From Candidatus Roslinia caecavium (GTDB taxonomy: Bacteria > Bacillota > Clostridia > Monoglobales > Monoglobaceae), in NCBI GenBank assembly GCA_904419955.1, contig CAJFTO010000014.1, positions 1 through 64,000 of the forward strand: a stretch of 64,000 nucleotides of DNA, read 5' to 3'. This document shows positions 18,573 through 27,145 of this stretch, in pieces. The position numbers and the translations under genes were made by a program. The notes under the pieces were generated by a model. It made no database searches, was not told the origin of the DNA, and saw only the letters and a list, made by a program, of their open reading frames with translations. Numbering within the stretch: position 1 is the first letter of the stretch; each line of letters opens with the position of its first letter.

Positions 18573-19913
18573 TTATAAATTTAGTTTTTTCTCCGGCAGA
18601 CGCTTTGTGTAATACGTCATAGCGGTAATGACAAAAATGCCGGTGAGAGCTTCGGTAATAGGCATTGCGAACCAGATCGAATCGGCTCCGGCAATCGCGG
18701 GAAGCGCGGCTATAAGTATCCCGCTTATTACCAGACCTCTCGATACCGAAACGGCAAAGGAGGCGTAAGGTTTCATAAGCGCCTGGAAGTAGTAGGTTGA
18801 GAAGATGTTTAGCGGCAGCAGGAGAAATGAAAGCGCGTATGTTCTTATAATTTTCGGCGCCGCCGCAAGGATTTCCGGAGTCGGATCCATGAATATTTTC
18901 ACAAACGCGAGAGGGAAAGCGAGGCATGCGGTCGTCCATATAAGGCTGAAGAACGCCGTCGCTCCCAGAGAATATTTAAGCGCCTGTTTGATCCTGCCGC
19001 CAAGCTTCGCGCCTAAGTTCATCGATATTATAGGCTGCGCGGCCTGTCCGACGCTGTAGGCGCAGCATTGGACGAACGTGCTTATATTGACGATTACTCC
19101 GTAGACGGACAGAGCGTTCGCGCCTAAATACTTCATTATCTGACGGTTGAACAATATAGTCAGGATCCCCATCGCTACGTCTATGAAGAATGTGGAGAAG
19201 CCGTTTACCGAAATATTGACGAGTTTTTTGAATAATCGAGTCGGGCGCGTAAGCCTTAGTGTGTTTCGTTTTGTGAAGAAATGCGAGAGCATTGTGATAA
19301 ACGTGATCGCCGCTCCTATTGCGGTCGCGAGACCCGCGCCCCACGCGCCCGTATCGAATGTGAAAACGAATACGTAATCTCCGAACACGTTGAATATACC
19401 GCCGGCTAAAACCGCCGCCGTCGCAAGCGCCGGGTTTTTGTCGTTTCTTAAAAATGCGGCGAGCGCCTGATTGAATAGAAACAGCGGCAGAACGAATTTT
19501 ATCGGTTCGATATAGCGTTCGGCAAGCGGCAAAAGGTCGCCCTGAGCTCCGAAAAATATCAGTATTTCCGTATCGAAGAATATGAACGCGAGCCATACCG
19601 CGACTGATAAAATTATTGATCCGATAACGGACGCGGTGAAATACTCCTCGGCGTGTTTTGAATCGTTTTCGCCGCGGCCTTTTATGGAACTAAAGATAAC
19701 CGAACCGCCTATTCCCATGAGTAGGCCGAGGCTGTAGATTATGTTCCAGACCGGAGCGACCGCGGCGAGCGCCGCTGTTCCGTTGGGACCGTGATACTGT
19801 CCGACCATCGCAATATCAACGATGGAATAAATGGATGAGATCAGCGCGCTTCCGAACGCCGCCGTCAGATATTTAAAGTACAGGCTCTTTATGTTTCCTT
19901 TTAAAAAATCCAT
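18573..19913 (-). CDS. MATE-family efflux transporter (MepA-like)
   Basis: A polytopic inner-membrane exporter of 446 residues with about 12 hydrophobic segments in two homologous halves, typical of Na+- or H+-coupled MATE multidrug pumps. The N-terminus (LKGNIKSLYFKYLTAAFGSALISSIYSIVDIAMVGQYHGPNGTAALA...) has the characteristic D in the first helix and the GxxGxxALA stretch; each half carries QAxxPIISMNLGAK-like loops. ATG 19913 has AGGAGG (19926-19921) 7 bases upstream; an in-frame ATG at 19949 lies inside the leader terminator and is not plausible. A consensus promoter and a riboswitch-like attenuator precede it. Substrate unknown; guanidine or a toxic amine is a hypothesis from the leader. 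Confidence 0.9.
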   Translation of the reverse strand: MDFLKGNIKSLYFKYLTAAFGSALISSIYSIVDIAMVGQYHGPNGTAALAAVAPVWNIIYSLGLLMGIGGSVIFSSIKGRGENDSKHAEEYFTASVIGSIILSVAVWLAFIFFDTEILIFFGAQGDLLPLAERYIEPIKFVLPLFLFNQALAAFLRNDKNPALATAAVLAGGIFNVFGDYVFVFTFDTGAWGAGLATAIGAAITFITMLSHFFTKRNTLRLTRPTRLFKKLVNISVNGFSTFFIDVAMGILTILFNRQIMKYLGANALSVYGVIVNISTFVQCCAYSVGQAAQPIISMNLGAKLGGRIKQALKYSLGATAFFSLIWTTACLAFPLAFVKIFMDPTPEILAAAPKIIRTYALSFLLLPLNIFSTYYFQALMKPYASFAVSVSRGLVISGILIAALPAIAGADSIWFAMPITEALTGIFVITAMTYYTKRLPEKKLNL

Positions 19914-19946
19914 ACGCGTTCCTCCTAAAAATCGTTTTGTATAAAA

Positions 19947-20035
19947 CAAAAAGCCGGATAAGAATAACAGACGTCTCAGCCTGTAGCCTTATCCGGCTCG
20001 TCATTTCCTATGAATGATTCGCCCTCCGAGCAAGC
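19947..20035 (-). promoter_or_regulatory. Riboswitch-like attenuator leader of the MATE gene
   Basis: On the minus strand, transcription predicted from about 20035 begins immediately with GCTCG (20031-20027), which can pair with CGAGC (20000-19996). This encloses a TCATT / AATGA hairpin (20017-20013 with 20005-20001). The CGAGC strand overlaps the 5' arm of a strong intrinsic terminator, AGCCGGATAAG / CTTATCCGGCT (19998-19988 with 19962-19952) plus TTTTTG. The two structures exclude each other, the usual layout of an ON-type riboswitch. A compact aptamer before a MATE gene in a Clostridium relative fits the guanidine-IV (mepA motif) class best, but the class is not proven. Confidence 0.65.
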
Positions 20036-20041
20036 TTGTAT

Positions 20042-20070
20042 ATTATAACAACAGATTTATTTAATGTCAA
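20042..20070 (-). promoter_or_regulatory. Consensus promoter of the MATE leader
   Basis: On the minus strand: TTGACA (20070-20065), 17-base spacer, TATAAT (20047-20042). All twelve consensus positions match. Confidence 0.9.
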
Positions 20071-20278
20071 GCGGTATGATCAATGAGGCGGACGGTTTTT
20101 ATATTATTGTATAATTCATGTTACGAATTTGTCAAAAATATTACTTGTGTAATTATTGATATGTATGTTATAATACTAAAGATATATTTGCTATTTTTAG
20201 TAATTTGAGGCTGAGTTGCAGCTTGTTATCAATATAATCGATAATATTAAGAATCATTTTAGACGGGTGGAGTAACAA

Positions 20279-22627
20279 ATGTTTGGGTTTAGTTATATAG
20301 CAAAAAGGATAGCTCCTTATCTTATAATTTTTACGGTTGTGTTTTCGAGCGTTTTTAGCGTCGTCTTTGCCGAGAATGAAACCCCGAACGCGGAAGAGGC
20401 GGAGAGCGCGCCGAACGCAGAAAAGACGTATACCGACATAACCTCGCAGCTCAGTATGGAGCGGCGAAGCGAGCTAAGCGACTATCTTTGCAGATTCGGC
20501 GCCTGCTATACTACCGATTTCGAGGGAGAGGAAGGCGGCAAAGTCAGGTTCGACGAGGGTTGGAGCGATATTATGTCGGAGATAATCTGGTGGCAGTATT
20601 TGGCCTACAGCAAGAGCGACAGAGAAAATCCTAACGCGCCGATATATGGGAATCTTAAGCTAGTAACTCCCGAGGCGCTGAGGCGGTGCGTGAAGGATAC
20701 TTTCGACGTCAACGAGACTCCGTCCGCGGTCAGAGCAGTAGCGGACAGTTACTATATAGATCACTCGGACGGCAATTACCATCCGCCGCAGCAGGATCCG
20801 AGCGGGACTATGTGGACGCGTTCGCCCGAGAGCTGTAAGATACAATATGTTGTAAGACTGGAAAACGGCGATCTTCTCGTTCAATATATCCCGGAATATT
20901 TAAAATCCGCTGAGGGAATGCATAGCGGCTCTCTTTACTATGCTAAGCTCAAGGAAGCGTCGAACGATTTCGGCTATACCGCATATGAGATAGGAACTAT
21001 ATCCGCACTGGACGACGAATACGTCGATATGGGTTTTATAGAGGACGCCCAAAACGGAGCGCGCACGGTTTCAAATATTGAGTTCGACTACGAACGCTTT
21101 AAGACCTTCGGCGAGCTGGATGAGTACGACGCATATTTAAGAGAAGTTATCTCAAGTCTTGACGGAGAGCTTCCTAACGGTCCGGGCGTAAACGATATAG
21201 CGGCGTACATATCGGCGGCTTGTTCAAGATTGTCCAAGGTAGAGCTTAGAGCCGAGGACAACTCGGTCGAGATCGCTCCAGAGGTCATAAGAGACGGCGC
21301 TGAAGCCGCCGAGGAAGCGAGCGAACGTCTATGGGATACCGCTTCAGAGTTCGGAGTGCAGCCGAATAAGAACATAACCGTACCTATTCAGATAGTTGTT
21401 ACGGAACTGAACGAGGAGGGTATGCCGACAGTTACGTTCGACGAAAGTCTTAAGGACGAGGAGTTCGGGTTTAACAATATGAGGATTCTGCTCGGCGATA
21501 ACAACCACGGAATTCTGCTCGATAAGGCGAGCCTTGATTATATAATAGAAGAGCTTAGCAGCGGTTTTAGAATAGAGTATGGAATGACTGCGAGCGGGTA
21601 TTTGATAAAGTTTTATAACGCGGCGGGAGAAGAGTTAGACGAAGCGCCGACGAATATTAACTTTTCGATCCCGGCTCAGAATATGTACGACAGCGTATAC
21701 GTTACGAGCGACGGCCGTGACTTTAATATAGGCGGCGAATTTGACGACGGCAATATGAGCCTTGAATTTAAGACGAAGACCCCGGGCCAATATAAGGTCA
21801 AGAACAACGAGCCTAAGATAGACGACATCGGAGACCTTAGCGGGGAGGAACAGGAGCATATAAAATATCTTGTTTCTAAGGATTATTTTACCTGCGTGGG
21901 CGGTTCGTTCAGAGGCGACGAGCAGTATACGAACTACAACGCCGCAAGGGCGGTGGCTTCCATGCTGTTCGCGGTGGATACCGATTCAAGAACGGATTAC
22001 AGCGACGTGGACGAGACGGATCCGAGCGCTATATACGTAGCCTCTATAGAGAACGCCGGGATAACGCTGTATTCCGATCAGGGCGGATTAAAGTTTAACG
22101 GCAATTCGGCGGTGGGACTTGAAGATACGCTGGTTAGGAGCATGGCGTTGCTCGTCGAATACAAGGGTTATTATCCGCCGGCAATGAGCGACGACGAGGA
22201 CAGACCGTACGCGAGTCCATATTTGAATTTCCCTGATTGTCAGTATATGCGAGTCGATTCATTGGACGAGCTTGCGCTTGGAGTCAGAGAAGGGATAATC
22301 AACGATGGAATGGCGCTGACTGCGGATGAGAATAGATTTGACAGAAAATCTGCGGCTGAATTTCTATATCGGCTGTTTGAGAGGATGTGCGAGACGTCGC
22401 CGGTGAGCTTTGACGCCGACGGGGAATATAGATCGGATACAGTCGTCTTTAACCCGCTGTCTACCATGAGTTTCGAGCCTCCGGCAATGCTATATATATA
22501 TATAGGTTGTCTCGCGGTCGGTTTGATTTTTGCGGCGCTGTTATATATAATGGGCAAAAAGAATAAAATACATAACGAGACGGCGGAAGACGCCGGAGAA
22601 GACAGCGATTATTGGGATGAATTTTAG
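20279..22627 (+). CDS. Exported, C-terminally membrane-anchored protein with degenerate SLH-like region
   Basis: A 782-residue protein of unknown function. An N-terminal signal segment (LIIFTVVFSSVFSVVFA, about 14-31) is followed by an acidic extracellular part (32-735). A second membrane helix (MLYIYIGCLAVGLIFAALLYIMG, about 740-762) and an acidic cytoplasmic tail end it. Residues about 520-690 resemble a degenerate SLH repeat pair: EHIKYLVSKDYFTCVGGSFRGDEQYTNYNAARAVASML, then LALGVREGIIND...FDRKSAAEFLYRLFERM. The middle (about 330-520) looks beta-rich. If the SLH-like part binds cell-wall polymer, the protein would tie membrane to wall; this is inference. GGTGGAG precedes the ATG. The gene stands alone, and the glnN promoter lies about 140 bases downstream. 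Composition matches neighbours, so no sign of recent transfer. Confidence 0.7.
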   Translation: MFGFSYIAKRIAPYLIIFTVVFSSVFSVVFAENETPNAEEAESAPNAEKTYTDITSQLSMERRSELSDYLCRFGACYTTDFEGEEGGKVRFDEGWSDIMSEIIWWQYLAYSKSDRENPNAPIYGNLKLVTPEALRRCVKDTFDVNETPSAVRAVADSYYIDHSDGNYHPPQQDPSGTMWTRSPESCKIQYVVRLENGDLLVQYIPEYLKSAEGMHSGSLYYAKLKEASNDFGYTAYEIGTISALDDEYVDMGFIEDAQNGARTVSNIEFDYERFKTFGELDEYDAYLREVISSLDGELPNGPGVNDIAAYISAACSRLSKVELRAEDNSVEIAPEVIRDGAEAAEEASERLWDTASEFGVQPNKNITVPIQIVVTELNEEGMPTVTFDESLKDEEFGFNNMRILLGDNNHGILLDKASLDYIIEELSSGFRIEYGMTASGYLIKFYNAAGEELDEAPTNINFSIPAQNMYDSVYVTSDGRDFNIGGEFDDGNMSLEFKTKTPGQYKVKNNEPKIDDIGDLSGEEQEHIKYLVSKDYFTCVGGSFRGDEQYTNYNAARAVASMLFAVDTDSRTDYSDVDETDPSAIYVASIENAGITLYSDQGGLKFNGNSAVGLEDTLVRSMALLVEYKGYYPPAMSDDEDRPYASPYLNFPDCQYMRVDSLDELALGVREGIINDGMALTADENRFDRKSAAEFLYRLFERMCETSPVSFDADGEYRSDTVVFNPLSTMSFEPPAMLYIYIGCLAVGLIFAALLYIMGKKNKIHNETAEDAGEDSDYWDEF

Positions 22628-22767
22628 AGTGTGTTCCTAATATGACGCGTTTTGATATTAAGAATAACAAATAGGTGAGTTTTTAACAAGTATGATGAAT
22701 TTTCAGTGGATTTAATTAGTAAAACGGCTGAAAGATTTGGTAAAACAAATTTTTTAATTAAAAACGC

Positions 22768-22796
22768 TTGACAAACAAAAAATTCAGCGGTATAAT
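22768..22796 (+). promoter_or_regulatory. Consensus promoter of glutamine synthetase
   Basis: TTGACA (22768-22773), 17-base spacer, TATAAT (22791-22796): a perfect sigma-A promoter. Transcription should start near 22803, about 20 bases before the leader terminator. Confidence 0.92.
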
Positions 22797-22802
22797 TCAC
22801 AC

Positions 22803-22856
22803 GTAAGTTGGATACAGCAATGACGCTGTGAGTTATTAGAACTCACAGCGTTTTTT
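22803..22856 (+). promoter_or_regulatory. Transcription attenuator before glnN, with ANTAR-like hexaloop
   Basis: An 11-bp perfect terminator stem CGCTGTGAGTT / AACTCACAGCG (22824-22834, 22840-22850) plus TTTTTT lies between the promoter and the gene. Its 5' arm overlaps a smaller hairpin, ACAGC-AATGAC-GCTGT (22814-22829), whose six-base loop has A at position 1 and G at position 4, the signature recognised by ANTAR antiterminators (NasR, EutV type). Forming this hairpin would prevent the terminator. The second upstream hairpin usual for ANTAR targets is not convincing. Confidence 0.65.
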
Positions 22857-22911
22857 CTTTATTATAGTAAAATTATTATCCATATTAATTTATATTGAAA
22901 GGGTGTTTTTT

Positions 22912-25005
22912 ATGAAAGACATGAACGAGCTTTTTGGCAGCGCGGTATTTGAAGATGAAGTGCAGAGAGTGCGTCTTCCGGATACGATCTATAAGCAGCT
23001 CAGAAAAACCAAGGAAGAGGGGACCCCGCTCACGAGAGAAGTGGCCGACGTTGTAGCGAACGCGATGAAGGATTGGGCGGTTGAGAACGGCGTAACGCAT
23101 TTTACGCATTGGTTCCAGCCTATGACCGGCGTAACCGCGGAGAAACACGACAGCTTTATTCAGCCGGACGGAGTGGATAAAGTTATCATGGAATTCAGTG
23201 GTAAAGAGCTGATCAAGGGCGAGCCGGACGCATCGAGTTTCCCTTCGGGCGGACTGCGTTCTACGTTTGAGGCGAGAGGCTATACTGCGTGGGATCCGAC
23301 GGTCAACGCGTTTATCAAAGACGGAATCCTGTGTATCCCCACGGTATTCTGCTCGTATACCGGCGAGGCTCTGGATAAGAAAACGCCTCTTATGCGTTCT
23401 ATGGACGCGATAAGTAATTCGGCTTGCAGAATTCTTAAAATACTCGGCGAGACTGACGTTAAACGCGTTATGACTACGGTCGGACCCGAGCAGGAATATT
23501 TCCTTATAGACAGAAGCGTGGCTTTAAAGAGACGCGATATTACATATACCGGCAGAACGCTGTTCGGAGCGCCTTCGCCTAAGGGTCAGGAACTTGACGA
23601 TCACTATTTCGGCGTTGTAAAGACGAGAGTTTCGGCTTACATGAAAGAAGTAGACGAAGAGCTTTGGAAGCTCGGCATACTGGCTAAAACAAAGCATAAC
23701 GAAGTCGCTCCGGCTCAGCACGAGCTCGCGCCTATCTTCACGCAGGCTAATATCGCTACTGATCATAACCAGCTCACTATGGAGATAATGAAGAAAGTAG
23801 CTGAGAAGCATGGCATGAAGTGTCTCCTGCATGAAAAACCTTTCGAAGGCATCAACGGTTCCGGTAAGCACAACAACTGGTCTATCTCGACCGACAAGGG
23901 CGAGAACCTCTTAAATCCGGGCAAGAAGCCTCACGACAACACGAGATTCTTATTGTTCCTCAGCGCGGTTATTACGGCTGTAGACGAGTATCAGGATCTG
24001 CTTCGTTTCTCGGTAGCTTCCGCGGGCAACGATCACAGACTCGGAGCTAACGAGGCGCCTCCGGCTATCATCTCTATGTTCATCGGCGACGACCTTTTGG
24101 AGATACTGGAATCGATCCAGAACGATGCCGATTATGAAAACAAGAAGAAAGAAGTAATGGGCGCAGGCGTGGACGCTGTTCCGGGCTTCGCTAAGGATAC
24201 GACCGACAGAAACAGAACCTCGCCGTTTGCGTTTACGGGTAATAAATTCGAGTTTAGAATGGCTGGTTCTTCGTTATCTATTTCGGGACCGAACTTCATT
24301 TTAAATACCGCGGTAGCCGAGATTCTCGACAGATTCGCAGACGTGCTCGAGCCGGCGGAGGATAAGAACGCGGCGATTTACGACATAGTTAGAGATACTA
24401 TGAAGAATCACAGCAGAATCATATTTAACGGCAACAACTATTCGGACGAGTGGGTAGAGGAAGCCGAAAAGAGAGGTCTTTTGAACTTAAAGAGCACTCC
24501 GGACGCGCTGCCGTGTTTCATTGCGGAGAAAAATATAGAGCTGTTTGAAAAGCACAACGTTCTTACTAAAGATGAAATGTATGCGCGCTATGAAATAGGC
24601 GTTGAGAATTACAGTAAGGTAATAAATATCGAGGCTACGACTATGGTTGAGATGGCGAAGCGCGATATTCTTCCGGCGTCGGTTAAATACGTACAGATGC
24701 TTAGCGAGACAGCGCTTGCTAAGAGACAGGTAAGCGCAAATATTGTTTGCGATTTTGAGGAAAGCAGGATAGAAGAAAACTCCAAGCTAATCGATTCTAT
24801 GTATAAAGCGCTTGGCGAGCTGGAGATCAAACTTGCTAAGGCTCACGAGATGGAAGAGGGGCAGAAGCAGGCTGAGTTTTATCACGACGAGGTTCTCTCC
24901 GCTATGGAGGAGCTTAGAAAATACGCGGACGAATTAGAGCAGTGCACCGCTAAGGAATACTGGCCGTTCCCGACGTATGGAGATCTGCTGTTCAGTATCC
25001 AGTAA
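22912..25005 (+). CDS. glnN: Glutamine synthetase, type III
   Basis: Cytoplasmic ATP-dependent ligase making glutamine from glutamate and ammonia. At 697 residues it has the large GSIII size rather than about 440-470 for GSI. Recognisable segments in order: VTHFTHWFQPMTGVTAEKHD, MEFSGKELIKGEPDASSFPSG, the ARGYTAWDPT region, the metal-binding GPEQEYFLID, KHNEVAPAQHELAPIF, the NDHRLGANEAPPAI stretch with the catalytic Asn/Asp-His, RNRTSPFAFTGNKFEFR, and a helical C-terminus rich in Glu/Lys. ATG 22912 has AAAGGG about 8 bases upstream; a GTG at 22903 is too close to it. Expression is probably controlled by the promoter-proximal attenuator, consistent with nitrogen control. A terminator follows, so the gene is monocistronic. 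Confidence 0.96.
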   Translation: MKDMNELFGSAVFEDEVQRVRLPDTIYKQLRKTKEEGTPLTREVADVVANAMKDWAVENGVTHFTHWFQPMTGVTAEKHDSFIQPDGVDKVIMEFSGKELIKGEPDASSFPSGGLRSTFEARGYTAWDPTVNAFIKDGILCIPTVFCSYTGEALDKKTPLMRSMDAISNSACRILKILGETDVKRVMTTVGPEQEYFLIDRSVALKRRDITYTGRTLFGAPSPKGQELDDHYFGVVKTRVSAYMKEVDEELWKLGILAKTKHNEVAPAQHELAPIFTQANIATDHNQLTMEIMKKVAEKHGMKCLLHEKPFEGINGSGKHNNWSISTDKGENLLNPGKKPHDNTRFLLFLSAVITAVDEYQDLLRFSVASAGNDHRLGANEAPPAIISMFIGDDLLEILESIQNDADYENKKKEVMGAGVDAVPGFAKDTTDRNRTSPFAFTGNKFEFRMAGSSLSISGPNFILNTAVAEILDRFADVLEPAEDKNAAIYDIVRDTMKNHSRIIFNGNNYSDEWVEEAEKRGLLNLKSTPDALPCFIAEKNIELFEKHNVLTKDEMYARYEIGVENYSKVINIEATTMVEMAKRDILPASVKYVQMLSETALAKRQVSANIVCDFEESRIEENSKLIDSMYKALGELEIKLAKAHEMEEGQKQAEFYHDEVLSAMEELRKYADELEQCTAKEYWPFPTYGDLLFSIQ

Positions 25006-25033
25006 TCTGAATCATATATACTGAAGCTTAATT

Positions 25034-25075
25034 GGATAAAACAAGTTTTAACCGGCTTGTTTTATCCTTTTATTT
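25034..25075 (+). terminator. Intrinsic terminator of glnN
   Basis: Perfect 12-bp stem GGATAAAACAAG / CTTGTTTTATCC with a 10-base loop, followed by TTTTATTTTT. Confidence 0.92.
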
Positions 25076-25276
25076 TTATCGGCCGCAACGTTATTTAGGC
25101 AGTCGTGATATAAACGGCTTCATATATGCTAAATTTCTATTGATTTAATGTTTTGGCTGTGATAATATAATTAAACAAACGATTCAGGGGAAGATAAATT
25201 ATTGACGTAAATTATGGGCGGAGACTTTGCTTGAAATTATGATAAAAGTTCTTTTATGATAGGAGGACTCGATTAT

Positions 25277-25882
25277 ATGGATTATTCTTTAATTTCTGAT
25301 GAAGAGTTGGTAGAAATGTCCGCGACCGGTGACAAAAAAGCGGAGGAGTTTTTACTTAATAAATATAAAAACTTGGTTAAATCCAGGGTCAAATCCTATT
25401 ATATTGCCGGCGGGGACAGAGAAGATCTGGTTCAGGAGGGAATGATAGGTCTTTTTAAAGCCATTAGGGACTATAACTCTGAGAAACAAGTGGGGTTTCA
25501 TATTTTTGCGGATATGTGTATAAAGCGACAGATTATAACGGCTATAAAAACGTCGCTTCGGCAGAAACATTTTCCGCTTAACAACTACGTCTCTTTAAAT
25601 AAGCCGGCGTATGACGATGAGTCGGAGCGGACTCTTGTGGAAACGCTGATCGAAAGAGATTCGATAGACCCCGAGGAGCTGTATTTGAAACGTGAAAAGA
25701 TAAAAGCCTTGGGCGACGAGATCGAAAAGAAATTAAGCGATATGGAAAAGACTGTCTTATCTCTTTATCTCGAGGGGCTGAGCTATAAGGAGATCGCCGA
25801 AGTCATTGGCAAGACGCCGAAATCTATCGACAACGCTTTGCAAAGAATAAAACGTAAATTGGACAAACAGATCGATATATAA
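25277..25882 (+). CDS. sigH: RNA polymerase sigma-H factor (sporulation/stationary phase)
   Basis: A 201-residue sigma-70 family factor strongly resembling SigH/Spo0H. It begins MDYSLISDEELVEMSATGDKKAEEFLLNKYKNLV and carries region 2 with IAGGDREDLVQEGMIGLFKAIRDYN and CIKRQIITAIKTSLRQKHFPLNNYVSLNKP, a hallmark of this family. Region 4 (LSDMEKTVLSLYLEGLSYKEIAEVIGKTPKSIDNALQRIKRKL) binds -35 elements. In Bacillus and Clostridium SigH directs early sporulation and stationary-phase genes. ATG 25277 is chosen because AGGAGG (25261-25266) lies 10 bases upstream; an ATG at 25256 would contain it. Genes usually next to sigH (yacP, rlmB) are absent here. Confidence 0.94.
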   Translation: MDYSLISDEELVEMSATGDKKAEEFLLNKYKNLVKSRVKSYYIAGGDREDLVQEGMIGLFKAIRDYNSEKQVGFHIFADMCIKRQIITAIKTSLRQKHFPLNNYVSLNKPAYDDESERTLVETLIERDSIDPEELYLKREKIKALGDEIEKKLSDMEKTVLSLYLEGLSYKEIAEVIGKTPKSIDNALQRIKRKLDKQIDI

Positions 25883-25899
25883 ACCGGTCTTATAAAAAT

Positions 25900-25936
25900 A
25901 CCGCAATAGGCGCGCTTCCTGTGCGGTTATTTTTTT
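25900..25936 (+). terminator. Intrinsic terminator of sigH
   Basis: Stem ACCGCA..AGG / CCT..TGCGGT followed by a TTTTTTT run ending at 25936. Confidence 0.85.
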
Positions 25937-26071
25937 GCAAAATAACAGTAATCAAATCAAAAAATCAGTTCACAAAAAGACAAAATTACCCCTTGACAAT
26001 ACTGAAACGCGCCTGTACATAAATTTTATCAGTATTTAATATTTTTTTGAAAATAACATTTTGTTAACAAA

Positions 26072-26195
26072 TTATTCATCTAATCCACAGCCTCTAAGCG
26101 GCGTATATATAGTTATTCACAGATTTACACACATTATCCACAGGTTGAGCTGAGAAATTACACACAATCAAATTGAATTTTTAAGGTTTTCCACA
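26072..26195 (+). other. DnaA-box cluster (candidate origin or DnaA-titration site)
   Basis: Within 115 bases lie four same-strand DnaA boxes: TAATCCACA (26081), TTATTCACA (26113), the perfect consensus TTATCCACA (26134) and TTTTCCACA (26187). Weaker versions occur too (TTATTCATC 26072, TTACACACA about 26158). The boxes sit in a 650-base AT-rich gene-free region, with a very AT-rich stretch at 26340-26400. This is the layout of a bacterial oriC, but dnaA and dnaN are not adjacent, so it could instead be a DnaA reservoir or a DnaA-regulated promoter of tmk. The rest of the gap (25937-26539) holds no gene. Confidence 0.6.
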
Positions 26196-26539
26196 GGCTG
26201 AAAAAACAGCGTATTTGCGGACATGTTTTGATAGAAATTATAAAACCGAATTCTCCGCACAAACGGTGTAATTTTTTGTAAATCATACTGATTACAGAAA
26301 TTTTGCCATAATTGCTTTCGGCGACAAAAGACGAAAAACCGGCGTTATTTTTTTAATCTATACAGATTTTTATAGGAATAAGTAAAAATATCATTTTACT
26401 TGACGTTATAAGAAATTTGTAGTATCATTAAATGACAAGCGTTTAACATTTTGTGAAAAAGAATTATTGAGGTTACGAAACCGCGACGGTTTGGAGAGCG
26501 CGGAGCGGCTAAGAGTTTGTGCGTATGAAGGGCGGACGT

Positions 26540-27145
26540 ATGGGAAAGTTTATAGTTATCGAGGGGCTTGACGGAAGCGGCAAGTCCACGCAGATAGACC
26601 TTTTGGCTAAGGCGTTAAAAGATAGAGGCGAAGCGGTTTATGCGACTGCGGAGCCGAGCGAGGGTTATATAGGCAGATATTTGAGGGCGATCTTGTCCGA
26701 GAGCGTGGAGACGGATATGCATTTTCAGGCGGCGTTGTTTTTGGCTGATAGGATCGACCATGTTACAAACAAAAACGACGGGATAAAGAAATACCTTGAC
26801 AAGGGATATACGGTTATCTGCGATAGATATTATTATTCGTCTTTCGCTTATCAGGGAACCGCTACCGATATGGATTGGGTCATGGATATGAACCTCGGCT
26901 GCGATAAAATAATAAAGCCGGACGTCTGTATATTTCTTGACGTCGATCCGGCGACATGCAAGGGCAGGATAGATGCGACCCGTGAAAAAGCCGAGCTTTA
27001 TGAGAGGGACGTCGAGCTAATGGCTAAGGTAAGAGAAAACTTTATCTCGGCGCTGGGCAGACTTAAGAATGATGAGAATATTTATATCGTCGACGCAAAC
27101 AGGGACGTCGACGAGGTTGCAAAGGAGATAATGAGATATGTATAG
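26540..27145 (+). CDS. tmk: Thymidylate kinase (dTMP kinase)
   Basis: Phosphorylates dTMP to dTDP with ATP, an essential step of dTTP synthesis. The P-loop is [15 protein letters not shown] at the N-terminus. The dTMP-binding DR(Y) motif lies in [15 protein letters not shown], and [16 protein letters not shown] precedes the LID region ([13 protein letters not shown]). The length of 201 residues is typical. ATG 26540 is preferred: GAAGGG lies 7 bases upstream, and the GTG at 26519 would put it inside the coding region. The 3' end overlaps metK by 8 bases, so the two are probably translated from one mRNA. The upstream region carries the DnaA-box cluster, which may link its expression to replication. 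Confidence 0.94.
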   Translation: MGKFIVIEGLDGSGKSTQIDLLAKALKDRGEAVYATAEPSEGYIGRYLRAILSESVETDMHFQAALFLADRIDHVTNKNDGIKKYLDKGYTVICDRYYYSSFAYQGTATDMDWVMDMNLGCDKIIKPDVCIFLDVDPATCKGRIDATREKAELYERDVELMAKVRENFISALGRLKNDENIYIVDANRDVDEVAKEIMRYV

